A DNA stretch of 64,000 bases. It comes from an uncultured Bacteroidota bacterium (lineage in GTDB: Bacteria > Bacteroidota > Bacteroidia > Chitinophagales > Chitinophagaceae). The translations under genes and the position numbers were made by a program. A model generated the notes under the pieces. It worked only from the letters and a program-made list of their open reading frames with translations. It had not been told where the DNA came from and made no database searches. Shown here piece after piece: positions 10,114 through 18,264 of this stretch (position 1 is its first letter; every line of letters starts with the position of its first letter). The stretch covers positions 1 through 64,000 of the forward strand of contig CAINUN010000044.1 in the NCBI GenBank assembly GCA_903853805.1, in the 5' to 3' direction.

Positions 10114-10144
10114 CAGTTATTTTCTTTCCTTTGAAATCAAAAAA

Positions 10145-10170
10145 AAAGGCTGCCGATATCGGCAGCCTTT
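10145..10170. terminator. Bidirectional rho-independent terminator
   Basis: A perfect 26-bp palindrome (AAAGGCTGCCGA and its complement, centred on the TATC of GATATC) with flanking A and T tracts lies between the convergent hydroxylase and isocitrate dehydrogenase genes, so it can end both transcripts. Confidence 0.9.
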
Positions 10171-10193
10171 CCCATTATTTATTTCTTCTAGTA

Positions 10194-11423
10194 TTATTTA
10201 GAAAGTTTAGCATTGAGGTTAGTATCCAATGCTTCCAAAAACTCTTCAGTGTAGAGGTAATGGTCGCCATGTTTTACCTTATTGCCATAAACCGAAACGG
10301 CTAAGTCTTTAGTCATTTTACCACTTTCAACTGTTTCAATACACACATCTTCTAGCGCTTGACAGAAATCAATCAATTCTTGATTACCATCTAGTTTTCC
10401 ACGGAAAGCAAGACCGCGTGTCCAAGCAAAAATAGAAGCAATTGGATTGGTAGAAGTAGGATTCCCTTTTTGATATTCGCGGTAGTGACGCGTAACAGTT
10501 CCGTGAGCTGCTTCCGCTTCCATAGTTTTGCCATCAGGCGTTACCAATACAGAAGTCATTAAGCCCAACGAACCAAAACCTTGTGCAACGGTATCGCTTT
10601 GCACATCGCCATCATAGTTTTTACAAGCCCAAACGAAATTGCCATTCCATTTCAATGCACTAGCCACCATATCGTCAATCAAACGATGTTCGTAAGTAAT
10701 GCCGGAAGCATCCATTTTGGATTTGAATTCGTTTTGATAAACCTCTTCAAAAATATCTTTGAAACGACCATCATATTTCTTCAAAATAGTGTTCTTAGTA
10801 GAAAGATATAATGGCCATTTTTTAGTCAAAGCCATATTGAAGCAAGCACGAGAAAAACCACGGATTGATTCATCGGTGTTGTACATAGCCATTGCCACAC
10901 CGTCTCCTTTAAAGTTATACACTTCATGCTCAATCACTTCACCGTTTTCGCCTTCAAACTTTATGGTGAGTTTTCCTTTTCCTTTAGTTACAAAATCGGT
11001 TGCGCGATATTGGTCTCCAAAAGCATGGCGGCCCACGATGATTGGCGCATCCCAATTAGTTACCAAACGAGGAACATTTTTAATAACAATTGGCTCGCGG
11101 AAAACAGTGCCGTCAAGGATGTTACGGATAGTGCCATTAGGGCTTTTCCACATTTGCTTCAACCTAAATTCTTCCACTCTTGCTTCATCCGGGGTAATAG
11201 TAGCACATTTAATGCCCACACCATACTGACGAATAGCATTAGCTGCATCAATAGTCACTTGGTCATTGGTTTCATCACGATACTCCACACCAAGATCGTA
11301 GTATTTAATATCAACATCAATGTAAGGAAGAATGAGTTTGTCTTTAATAAACTTCCAAATAATTCGCGTCATTTCATCACCGTCAAGTTCTACAACGGGA
11401 TTAGCTACTTTAATTTTTGCCAT
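10194..11423 (-). CDS. icd: Isocitrate dehydrogenase (NADP+), eukaryote-like type
   Basis: TCA-cycle enzyme converting isocitrate to 2-oxoglutarate and CO2 with NADPH production. The 409-residue protein from the ATG at 11423 closely follows the cytosolic/mitochondrial eukaryotic [19 protein letters not shown] at the N-terminus, [11 protein letters not shown], the catalytic-arginine segment [30 protein letters not shown], and [15 protein letters not shown] longer frame to 11483 exists, but its extra 20 residues precede the conserved start and overlap the predicted promoter (-7 at 11463-11470), so I reject it. The gene is monocistronic, with a terminator downstream and an inverted repeat upstream of the promoter. 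Confidence 0.97.
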   Translation of the reverse strand: MAKIKVANPVVELDGDEMTRIIWKFIKDKLILPYIDVDIKYYDLGVEYRDETNDQVTIDAANAIRQYGVGIKCATITPDEARVEEFRLKQMWKSPNGTIRNILDGTVFREPIVIKNVPRLVTNWDAPIIVGRHAFGDQYRATDFVTKGKGKLTIKFEGENGEVIEHEVYNFKGDGVAMAMYNTDESIRGFSRACFNMALTKKWPLYLSTKNTILKKYDGRFKDIFEEVYQNEFKSKMDASGITYEHRLIDDMVASALKWNGNFVWACKNYDGDVQSDTVAQGFGSLGLMTSVLVTPDGKTMEAEAAHGTVTRHYREYQKGNPTSTNPIASIFAWTRGLAFRGKLDGNQELIDFCQALEDVCIETVESGKMTKDLAVSVYGNKVKHGDHYLYTEEFLEALDTNLNAKLSK

Positions 11424-11462
11424 AAGGTTATGATTATAAATGATTAAATGCTTTTTCGCGCG

Positions 11463-11492
11463 CAAAATTAGGGGAAAAGGCAATTAGAGCAA
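11463..11492 (-). promoter_or_regulatory. Predicted icd promoter
   Basis: On the minus strand, TTG (11492-11490), a 19-bp spacer and TAATTTTG (11470-11463) match the Bacteroidota -33/-7 consensus (TTG, TAnnTTTG) with ideal spacing. Transcription would start near 11458, about 35 nt before the ATG at 11423. Confidence 0.7.
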
Positions 11493-11517
11493 CAGTCTAT
11501 TTCAACAATATTTTTCA

Positions 11518-11541
11518 CTATTTCATTACAAAATGAAATAG
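11518..11541. promoter_or_regulatory. Inverted repeat upstream of icd promoter, possible operator
   Basis: Perfect 10-bp arms CTATTTCATT / AATGAAATAG enclose ACAA. Two further half-site-like CTATTTC copies flank it (11498 and 11542). It is centred about 70 bp upstream of the predicted icd start site, a typical position for an activator. The regulator is unknown. Confidence 0.4.
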
Positions 11542-11597
11542 CTATTTCTACAAATGATTTTAGTATTTAAAAAAGTTTGAAAACTGAGCCTAACTTT

Positions 11598-12071
11598 TTA
11601 GTCCTTGCAATGAACAGCAATTAAAGTATCTCCTTTAAAACTAATCTTCGATTTGTCTTTAAAAAAACCTTTCGAATAAGTTTCGTTATAACGATAGTTA
11701 GCATCCTCCCAAATGTCGTTGGTGAGCACTAAATTGGTGCCTGATCTCAAGATTGCCATTTCGCAATCAGAGTCTTGTCCTTCTTGTGAAGAAAGGTAGT
11801 TGACAAACAACGTATCGCCATTCCATTTACCCTCGTTGAAAATGCCAGTTCGCGCATCTTTTTCATAGGGAAGATAGTTTAAAGTGCCGTAAACAGAATC
11901 GGCAATTCTTGCCAATTTCAACTGGATGGTATCGTTGTTCATTGCATACAAATAGCAAGCAACAGTTCTGTTAATAGTTTTAGCTACTTCAGAAGAGGAT
12001 GGGTTGTTATTGTTTTTGCAAGAAAAAAATAGCGATGTTGGGAAAATGATTCCTAATAAAATCTTTTTCAT
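11598..12071 (-). CDS. Lipoprotein of unknown function
   Basis: From the ATG at 12071 the gene encodes 157 residues. A lipoprotein signal peptide ends in the lipobox FFSC, with C18 the lipidated cysteine. The mature part is polar with beta-strand character, including the repeated pattern 'kGDTLiav' and 'NGDTLFVNY'. I do not recognise a named family. The longer frame to 12140 would put the signal peptide inside the protein and overlaps the next gene, so the shorter start is preferred. It sits 29 bp downstream of the SurA-like gene on the same strand and may be co-transcribed with it. Confidence 0.75.
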   Translation of the reverse strand: MKKILLGIIFPTSLFFSCKNNNNPSSSEVAKTINRTVACYLYAMNNDTIQLKLARIADSVYGTLNYLPYEKDARTGIFNEGKWNGDTLFVNYLSSQEGQDSDCEMAILRSGTNLVLTNDIWEDANYRYNETYSKGFFKDKSKISFKGDTLIAVHCKD

Positions 12072-12100
12072 AACCTTAAATTTTAGGGTTAAAATAAAAA

Positions 12101-13489
12101 CTATTTCTGTGCAATTTTCCAGTTGGCAAATGCAGGACAAGTTGAATAGTCTTTCGTAATCCTTAAATAGTAGTTAGGCAAGCGATCGCTCACCCACTTT
12201 TCCAATTTCATAGCTTGCTTTTGCGAAAGTGCCACTTGTTGAATCTTGGTATAATCATCTTTAAGATTTGCTTTATGAGGCGAAGTACGGTTGCGCAAAT
12301 AAACGAGCCTCACTGATTGGTCTCCTTTCTCCGTAGTAAATGTTTGGGAACGAGAATAACTGCCTGGACTTAAAGTATCTAAAGTAAGCACCATGGCAGG
12401 GTCTAATTTATCCATTTCCAATTGTGCTGCGCCTGTAGTTGGGTCTGCAATCATGCCACCCGTTGATTTTGCGCTTTCATCAGTTGAAAACTTGCCCACA
12501 GCTTCAGGGAAAGAAAACTTTCCAGCAAGTAAAAGATTGCGTACACTATCTAATTTATGGGTAGCAATTTTAAAATCGGCACTAGTTTGTTGCGGACGTA
12601 TTAGGATATGTCGAAGATTGCACACCTCTCCTTTTCTTGCTACCATTTGAATGACGTGATAGCCAAATTGGGTTTTGATAACGGGAGACACTTCACCGTT
12701 TTGGAGTTTAAATGCAGCAGCAATAAACTCCGGAGCCCAACCACCACTTCTTGTTACATCATTATAAGCACCGCCATTGTCGCGGCTGCCTGGGTCTTGG
12801 CTATAAATACCAGCAAGTACTTCAAAACTCTCACCACTATCCACCACACGTTTTCTTATTTTTTCAAGTTCTTCTTTGGCATAAGCATCCAACTCAGGAC
12901 TTACGGGAGGGTCCATCACAATTTGTCCAATTTCAACGGTAGCAGGATAAAAAGGAAGACTATCCACAGGCAATTTGTTATAAAACACTTGCACCTCTGC
13001 AGGTGTAATCTTTACGTTGTCCAATATCTTTGACTGCATCTTTTCGGCAAGCTTTTGTTCCTTCACTACATCGTGGTTATCCTCTTTGATTTGATAAACT
13101 GTTTTGCCCAACATTTCTTCAAGCTTTTCCTTAGACCCTAATTGACGAGTGTAGTAACGAATTTTGTTGTCGATAGTAGCATCAATCTCCTCTTCTGTAA
13201 TAGGAAGACTGTCTCTTTCGGCTTGTTCGACCAATAACTTCTGAATAATCATCTGTTGCAACAAATTACACTTCATAGAATCATCGAGCGAAGGGTCTTG
13301 CAATTTCATTTGAATGAATTGTGCATCTAACTCGGATTGAAGAATAATTTTGTTTCTGCCCATTACCACAAGAATCTTATCTAAAGTGCCAGTTTTTTCA
13401 TCTTGAGCAACGGCTCCATTAACAGCACAAAATAATAAGGCTAAAACAGCAAGAATTTTGAAGGAAAAATTAATTTTAGAAAAAGTCAT
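12101..13489 (-). CDS. SurA-like periplasmic peptidyl-prolyl isomerase/chaperone
   Basis: The 462-residue exported protein has an N-terminal signal peptide ending about AVAQ (ATG at 13489; the upstream ATG at 13510 would add a hydrophilic tail before the signal). The SurA-type N-terminal helical domain contains the 'QSELDAQFIQM...LLQQMIIQKLLVEQAERDSL' segment. Two parvulin (rotamase) domains follow, at about residues 180-290 (with GGAYNDVTRSGGWAPEF and FGYHVIQ) and about 290-395 (with LRHILIRP and STDESAKSTGG). It is expected to escort outer-membrane proteins through the periplasm. The second rotamase domain is less complete. A TACTTTTG -7 box precedes it at 13508-13515. Confidence 0.88.
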   Translation of the reverse strand: MTFSKINFSFKILAVLALLFCAVNGAVAQDEKTGTLDKILVVMGRNKIILQSELDAQFIQMKLQDPSLDDSMKCNLLQQMIIQKLLVEQAERDSLPITEEEIDATIDNKIRYYTRQLGSKEKLEEMLGKTVYQIKEDNHDVVKEQKLAEKMQSKILDNVKITPAEVQVFYNKLPVDSLPFYPATVEIGQIVMDPPVSPELDAYAKEELEKIRKRVVDSGESFEVLAGIYSQDPGSRDNGGAYNDVTRSGGWAPEFIAAAFKLQNGEVSPVIKTQFGYHVIQMVARKGEVCNLRHILIRPQQTSADFKIATHKLDSVRNLLLAGKFSFPEAVGKFSTDESAKSTGGMIADPTTGAAQLEMDKLDPAMVLTLDTLSPGSYSRSQTFTTEKGDQSVRLVYLRNRTSPHKANLKDDYTKIQQVALSQKQAMKLEKWVSDRLPNYYLRITKDYSTCPAFANWKIAQK

Positions 13490-13507
13490 CAGGCGAAAAT
13501 GTGGTCG

Positions 13508-13515
13508 CAAAAGTA
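13508..13515 (-). promoter_or_regulatory. Predicted -7 box of the SurA-like gene
   Basis: TACTTTTG on the minus strand matches TAnnTTTG and lies 18 bp before the ATG at 13489. No clear -33 TTG is seen at the ideal spacing. Confidence 0.4.
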
Positions 13516-13567
13516 GTTTATTTGAATACGGTTTCAGGAAGGCGAATTATTTTTAACTTTTAGCCTT

Positions 13568-14656
13568 CTATTTTCTCCTTGAAGACTTCTCATTATTGGC
13601 GCCACCATCATAAAAATCGGTGGAAGTGATTTCAAATTTGTTATTAGCAAACCATTGTTCCAATTCCTGCAAAGCTGTGTTGTGAAAAGAGAGCCAACTT
13701 TCGTATTGCTTTTGGTTGTCGAGCTTTCCAAAAAGCCATTGATTGTAAATATCGAATTTGCCGTCCTTTATCATTTTCTCTTGAAAAGCAAAAAGAGGAA
13801 ATGGAAATTTATCATGAAGAGATTTACTCCATTCCATAATAAATCTTGCACGGAGCATTGTTAAGTTTTCAGCAGTATAACCATCGTTGGTGATGGAAGC
13901 AAAGCGCGCACATGTTTGCTGTATAGTCTCAAAGAAATTAAGATCAGGAGAAAGTGCAGTAGCAGGTTTTCCGAAGGTAGGTGTTGATTTATTGACACCA
14001 ATAAAGATGCGGCGATATGCATTCATTAAAACGTCTTTGGCTTCCTCAGTTTTGGCAGCGTTTCTTTCTAAGTTAATATAAGTTTCTGCGTAAACAATTG
14101 CAGGAACCGCTTGAGCAGAACGAAGTGCGGCTTTAGCAGCAGCCAAAAAATTTAAGTGAAAAGCTGGGTCGTTTTTCAAACCATCTACATAACAAGGCAA
14201 AGCCTTTTCAAAATCTTTATCTGCCTCTTCTAACTTTCCTTTATCAAAAAATAAAATACCCGAGTTTGGGAATTTTGAAAATCCTTTTGATAGAATTGAC
14301 TTTGCCTTTTTGTCTTCCTTCAAACCCATATTGGCATTGAAAGCCACATCATAAGTGATTGCGTCAGCAACGCCTTGTTTAATAATAGGTTCTATGGTAG
14401 TTAGCGCATCTACATATTTCCTTCCCGCTACTTGTGCTTGTCCAAGATCACGATAAACCTCCATCACGTTTGGCGCTTGTTGTTGCGCTTGTTTAAATAG
14501 GTTGATGGCTTGCAAGAAATTACCCATATTGAAATTGGTTTTTGCTTGCTCATAAATTAAAGCCACATCAGGCGATGGCCAATTGATTTCTTGAGCCATT
14601 GAAATAAATTGTGTTGAAAGAAATGCTGTAATCAGCAATAAGGTTTTTCTTTTCAT
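13568..14656 (-). CDS. Exported TPR-repeat protein
   Basis: This 362-residue protein starts at the ATG at 14656 (MKRKTLLLITAFLSTQFISMAQ signal peptide); the longer frame to 14698 would bury that signal. Residues about 30-200 form tetratricopeptide repeats, for example 'AKTNFNMGNFLQAINLFKQAQQQAP' and 'DFEKALPCYVDGLKNDPAFHLN'. The C-terminal 150 residues are aromatic-rich and polar without a family signature I recognise. The repeats suggest a periplasmic scaffold. It lies between the SurA-like and citrate synthase genes but is separated from the latter by a terminator. Confidence 0.8.
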   Translation of the reverse strand: MKRKTLLLITAFLSTQFISMAQEINWPSPDVALIYEQAKTNFNMGNFLQAINLFKQAQQQAPNVMEVYRDLGQAQVAGRKYVDALTTIEPIIKQGVADAITYDVAFNANMGLKEDKKAKSILSKGFSKFPNSGILFFDKGKLEEADKDFEKALPCYVDGLKNDPAFHLNFLAAAKAALRSAQAVPAIVYAETYINLERNAAKTEEAKDVLMNAYRRIFIGVNKSTPTFGKPATALSPDLNFFETIQQTCARFASITNDGYTAENLTMLRARFIMEWSKSLHDKFPFPLFAFQEKMIKDGKFDIYNQWLFGKLDNQKQYESWLSFHNTALQELEQWFANNKFEITSTDFYDGGANNEKSSRRK

Positions 14657-14754
14657 AGCTGCAAAGTAATAAAAACCCAAACGTGGAAAAAATCTCATAG
14701 CACTAAACTATTAAGCTTATGTCATTCCAAGTAACAAGTTAGATGTATTCAAAT

Positions 14755-14786
14755 AAAAAACCGCCAGTTTTACTTGGCGGTTTTTT
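14755..14786. terminator. Terminator downstream of citrate synthase
   Basis: AAAAAACCGCCA and TGGCGGTTTTTT pair around an 8-nt loop (GTTTTACT). It ends the minus-strand gltA transcript; A and T tracts on both sides make it bidirectional. Confidence 0.9.
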
Positions 14787-14804
14787 ATTTATCATGAATT
14801 ACTT

Positions 14805-16118
14805 TTAGTTTTCGCTAGTTGCTACAAACTTCTTCACCCATTCAGTTGTAATTGACTTCGGACGCTCAATTGGCAATCCAAGCGCTCTATCCCAACAAAG
14901 ACTTGCCAAAACGCCCAAGGCTCTTGAAACCCCAAAAAGTACTGTATAGAAATCTTCTTCTATCAAGCCGTAATATTTCAGTAATGCGCCAGAGTGTGCA
15001 TCCACATTTGGCCATGGGTTTTTAATTTTTCCAGTGTTTTCAAGAATTGGCGGAGCAACTTCATAAACGTTCCAAACAGTTTTAATCGTTGGATCATTAG
15101 GACAATGAGTTTTAGCGAATTCCATCTGTGCTGTAAAACGAGGATCAGTTTTGCGTAGTACTGCATGACCATAACCGGGGACTACTTTTCCTTCTTTCAA
15201 TGTCTGTAGAATGTATTCTGAAAGTTGTTCCTTGCTTGGTTCTTGAGTTTCTAATTTTTCTTGTAATTCTTCTATCCAACGAATAACTTCTTGATTAGCC
15301 AATCCATGTAAAGGACCTGCAAGCCCTGTCATACCTGCAGCAAATGAAAAATATGGATCGCTTAACGCAGAACCTACCAAGTGTGTAGCATGTGCTGAAA
15401 CATTTCCTCCTTCATGGTCGGCATGAATAGTGAGATATAAACGCATCAACTCGCTAAATGAAAAATCATCGTAACCTAGCATGTGTGCGAAGTTTGCACT
15501 CCAATCAAGCATACCATCTGGCTGAATATGGTCGCCATTTTTATACTTGCGACGATAAATATAAGCTGCAACACGTGGAAGACGTGCAATAAGTGTCATA
15601 CTGTCTTCATACACAAACTCCCAATATTGTTTTTTACTCATGCCATCTTCATAGGCTTTTGCAAATTTTGATTCGGTTTGAAGAGCTAAAATAGCAGCAC
15701 AAAACTGAGTCATTGGGTGTGTACTTACAGGCAAAGCTTCAATAACCTGAAATACGTGGGTTGGTACGTGAGATCTACGAGCCCATGTTGCAGAGATATG
15801 GTCAACATCTGCCTCTGAAGGAATTTCTCCCATTAACATAAGATAAAAAAGCCCTTCTGGTAAAGGTTCTTTACCACCCTCTGCTTTAGGTAGTTTATCA
15901 CGTAGCTCAGGAATTGAAAAACCACGGAAACGAATACCTTCATTAGAATCGAGTAAAGAAGTTTCGGTAACTAACCCTGTAATACCACGCATACCTTGGT
16001 AAGCCTGCGCAAGAGTAACCTGCTCGAGTATTCTGTTACCATGCTTTTCAAGAATTGATTTAATCTCTTGATTTTGTGTATCAGCCTTAGCTTTGAACTG
16101 ATCTTTTATGTAGCCCAT
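14805..16118 (-). CDS. gltA: Citrate synthase, eukaryote-like type
   Basis: This 437-residue TCA-cycle enzyme condenses acetyl-CoA and oxaloacetate. Catalytic segments are visible: [22 protein letters not shown] (active-site His), [14 protein letters not shown], and [14 protein letters not shown] (active-site Asp). The wording of these segments and the run '[15 protein letters not shown]' follow mitochondrial citrate synthase more closely than the E. coli NADH-inhibited type. The ATG at 16118 is 48 bp from a near-consensus promoter. With the neighbouring icd gene, this places two TCA enzymes within 6 kb. Confidence 0.97.
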   Translation of the reverse strand: MGYIKDQFKAKADTQNQEIKSILEKHGNRILEQVTLAQAYQGMRGITGLVTETSLLDSNEGIRFRGFSIPELRDKLPKAEGGKEPLPEGLFYLMLMGEIPSEADVDHISATWARRSHVPTHVFQVIEALPVSTHPMTQFCAAILALQTESKFAKAYEDGMSKKQYWEFVYEDSMTLIARLPRVAAYIYRRKYKNGDHIQPDGMLDWSANFAHMLGYDDFSFSELMRLYLTIHADHEGGNVSAHATHLVGSALSDPYFSFAAGMTGLAGPLHGLANQEVIRWIEELQEKLETQEPSKEQLSEYILQTLKEGKVVPGYGHAVLRKTDPRFTAQMEFAKTHCPNDPTIKTVWNVYEVAPPILENTGKIKNPWPNVDAHSGALLKYYGLIEEDFYTVLFGVSRALGVLASLCWDRALGLPIERPKSITTEWVKKFVATSEN

Positions 16119-16165
16119 TTTATTAAAATAATAAATGAAAAAAAGTTGAAAATATTTTTAACGTT

Positions 16166-16195
16166 CAAAGATAATCATCAAATAATTAAGCTGAA
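16166..16195 (-). promoter_or_regulatory. Predicted gltA promoter
   Basis: On the minus strand, TATCTTTG (16173-16166) matches the -7 consensus. Nineteen bases upstream lies TTC (16195-16193), one mismatch from the -33 TTG. Confidence 0.5.
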
Positions 16196-16253
16196 CATAA
16201 CCTGACCAATATCATAATCTATAGGGTTATATATTCCTACAAAAAATGGGGAA

Positions 16254-16267
16254 ATGACTTAAGTCAT
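16254..16267. promoter_or_regulatory. Palindrome ATGACTTAAGTCAT between gltA and the Nramp gene
   Basis: A perfect 14-bp palindrome lies in the divergent gltA/Nramp intergenic region, about 90-100 bp from each predicted start site. The same half-sites (ATGAC-N4-GTCAT) recur at 49722-49735 upstream of the cytochrome c/NrfD module. Its size and symmetry suit a CRP/FNR-type dimer, but the regulator is not known. Confidence 0.5.
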
Positions 16268-16353
16268 CATTATTATAACATTTTATTGTTGAAAATAAAA
16301 AAAACAACTTGACAATTTAATCTTAAAACAGGTAAAGCCATTACATTGCAACA

Positions 16354-18231
16354 ATGTTTCCCCACACCGATAAGTCCTTGCATGATGTGCATGAAAGCAT
16401 CGACCCTTCTTTGAAAAACAAGAAGTGGAAGCGAGCTGCTGCCTTCTTCGGTCCGGCTTATTTAATAAGCGTGGGATATATGGATCCCGGCAATTGGGCT
16501 ACAGATCTTGCCGGTGGTAGCCGTTTTGGCTATACCCTTATTTGGGTTTTGCTCATGAGCAATCTCATGGCCTTATTGCTCCAATCATTAAGCGCCCGCC
16601 TTGGCATTGTTCAAGGAAGAGATTTAGCCCAATGCAATCGTGCCGTTTATCCTGCCACGCTCAATTTTCTTCTTTACATCCTTGCCGAAATAGCCATTGC
16701 TGCCTGCGACCTTGCCGAAGTATTGGGCATGGCTGTGGGTCTTAATCTTTTACTCGGCATTCCACTACTTTGGGGCGTATCAATTACCCTCCTCGACACC
16801 ATTTTGCTGCTCTACCTTCAAAGATTGGGCATGCGCAAGATGGAGGCATTCATCATTACCCTTGTTGCCATCATCGGTGGTTGCTTTTTGGTAGAATTAT
16901 TTTTAGCAAAGCCTGATTTGCACGAAGTAGTAAAAGGATTTGTGCCTAGCATTCCCAATAGTACCGCCCTTTATATTGCCATTGGCATCATAGGCGCTAC
17001 GGTCATGCCCCATAATCTTTACCTCCACTCGGCTTTGGTGCAAACTAGAAAGATAAAACGGGACGAAGCCTCCTTAAGAAAAGCCATTAAGTTCAATACG
17101 ATTGACAGCGCCATTGCATTAAATGCAGCTTTCTTTGTGAATGCCGCCATATTGATGCTTGCAGCCGCGGTGTTCTTTCATAATGGCAATTTTGAAGTGG
17201 CTTCTTTAAAAGATGCACATCGTTTGCTTTCTCCCTTGTTAGGCAACGCCTGGGCTTCCCACTTTTTTGCAATAGCCTTAATAGCTGCCGGACAAAGTTC
17301 TACCATCACCGGCACCCTCGCCGGACAAATAGTAATGGAGGGTTACCTGAACCTAAGAATGAACCCTTGGATGCGCCGATTGATAACCCGTTTGTTGGCA
17401 GTAGTGCCTGCGGTGTTGGTCATCATGCTTTTAGGAGAAAATATGGTGGACGAAATGTTGGTATTCAGTCAGGTATTGCTCAGCATGCAGCTGGCATTTG
17501 CTATCATCCCCCTCATCCATTTTGTAAGCGACAAGAAAAGCATGGGCGTTTTTGTTGCCAAGCCCATCGTCAGGGTTCTTGCTTGGCTCATCGCCATCAT
17601 CATCGTTTATTTAAATCTTCAATTAGTTTTTCAAACGGCTAATACTTGGATGGCACAAACCGATAGCATTGTAGCCAAGGTGAGCATCGTTGGCACCGAG
17701 GCCGGCTTGGTGCTCTTGCTCATTACCACCACAGTTTATCCGGTAGTAAGGCGCCGAAAAGAAAAAGAAGAAAGTATTCATGAAGCTCAATTTACGCAAA
17801 GCCTGCAGGACATCACAGTAACCCCCTTTGCAAAAATTGCACTCGCACTCGACTATAGTGATAAAGACCGCACTGTTATTCAATATGCCTTGCAGTTTGC
17901 CAGAGAAAACACAGAGTTTGTATTGATTCACATCGTAGAAAGTGCCTCTGCTAAAATGATAGGCGAAGACGCCGAAGACTACGAAACCCGTAAAGACAAG
18001 GAAAGGCTCGATGCTTATGCTCACCTTTTCTTAGATCAAAACAGAAAAGCCACACCTTATTTAGGATATCGAAGTAGGTCTAAAGAAATTAAAAGAATAG
18101 TGGAAGAAACCAATGCCGACTTACTCATACTTGGCAGTCACGGACATGGAGGCATCAAAGATTTGTTTTTTGGTGAAACCATCAACCGTGTAAGACACCT
18201 CGTAAAAGTTCCTATTTTCGTAGCCACCTAA
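16354..18231 (+). CDS. mntH: Nramp-family divalent metal transporter fused to a universal stress protein domain
   Basis: The 625-residue fusion begins with residues about 25-450, an Nramp (MntH) proton-coupled Mn/Fe importer. TM1 carries the metal-binding DPGN motif (44-47) and TM6 the AxxMPHN motif (218-221), both intact, so metal transport is expected. Residues about 478-625 form a cytoplasmic UspA domain whose nucleotide-binding motif G-2x-G-9x-G is present (GSHGHGGIKDLFFG), with Glu instead of Ser/Thr after the last Gly. The Usp domain could couple uptake to ATP status or stress. The gene is divergent from gltA, and a glycosyltransferase gene follows after 33 bp. Confidence 0.92.
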   Translation: MFPHTDKSLHDVHESIDPSLKNKKWKRAAAFFGPAYLISVGYMDPGNWATDLAGGSRFGYTLIWVLLMSNLMALLLQSLSARLGIVQGRDLAQCNRAVYPATLNFLLYILAEIAIAACDLAEVLGMAVGLNLLLGIPLLWGVSITLLDTILLLYLQRLGMRKMEAFIITLVAIIGGCFLVELFLAKPDLHEVVKGFVPSIPNSTALYIAIGIIGATVMPHNLYLHSALVQTRKIKRDEASLRKAIKFNTIDSAIALNAAFFVNAAILMLAAAVFFHNGNFEVASLKDAHRLLSPLLGNAWASHFFAIALIAAGQSSTITGTLAGQIVMEGYLNLRMNPWMRRLITRLLAVVPAVLVIMLLGENMVDEMLVFSQVLLSMQLAFAIIPLIHFVSDKKSMGVFVAKPIVRVLAWLIAIIIVYLNLQLVFQTANTWMAQTDSIVAKVSIVGTEAGLVLLLITTTVYPVVRRRKEKEESIHEAQFTQSLQDITVTPFAKIALALDYSDKDRTVIQYALQFARENTEFVLIHIVESASAKMIGEDAEDYETRKDKERLDAYAHLFLDQNRKATPYLGYRSRSKEIKRIVEETNADLLILGSHGHGGIKDLFFGETINRVRHLVKVPIFVAT

Positions 18232-18264
18232 TTGAATATTTATACCAATAACAATACCCATTCG

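Noticed and set aside
10926-11447. 173-codon frame antisense to isocitrate dehydrogenase
   Set aside because: It lies opposite a conserved enzyme and has no recognisable domain; the real frame is unequivocal.
13534-13731. 65-codon frame at the 3' end of the TPR gene
   Set aside because: It overlaps the TPR gene in another frame and has no start context.
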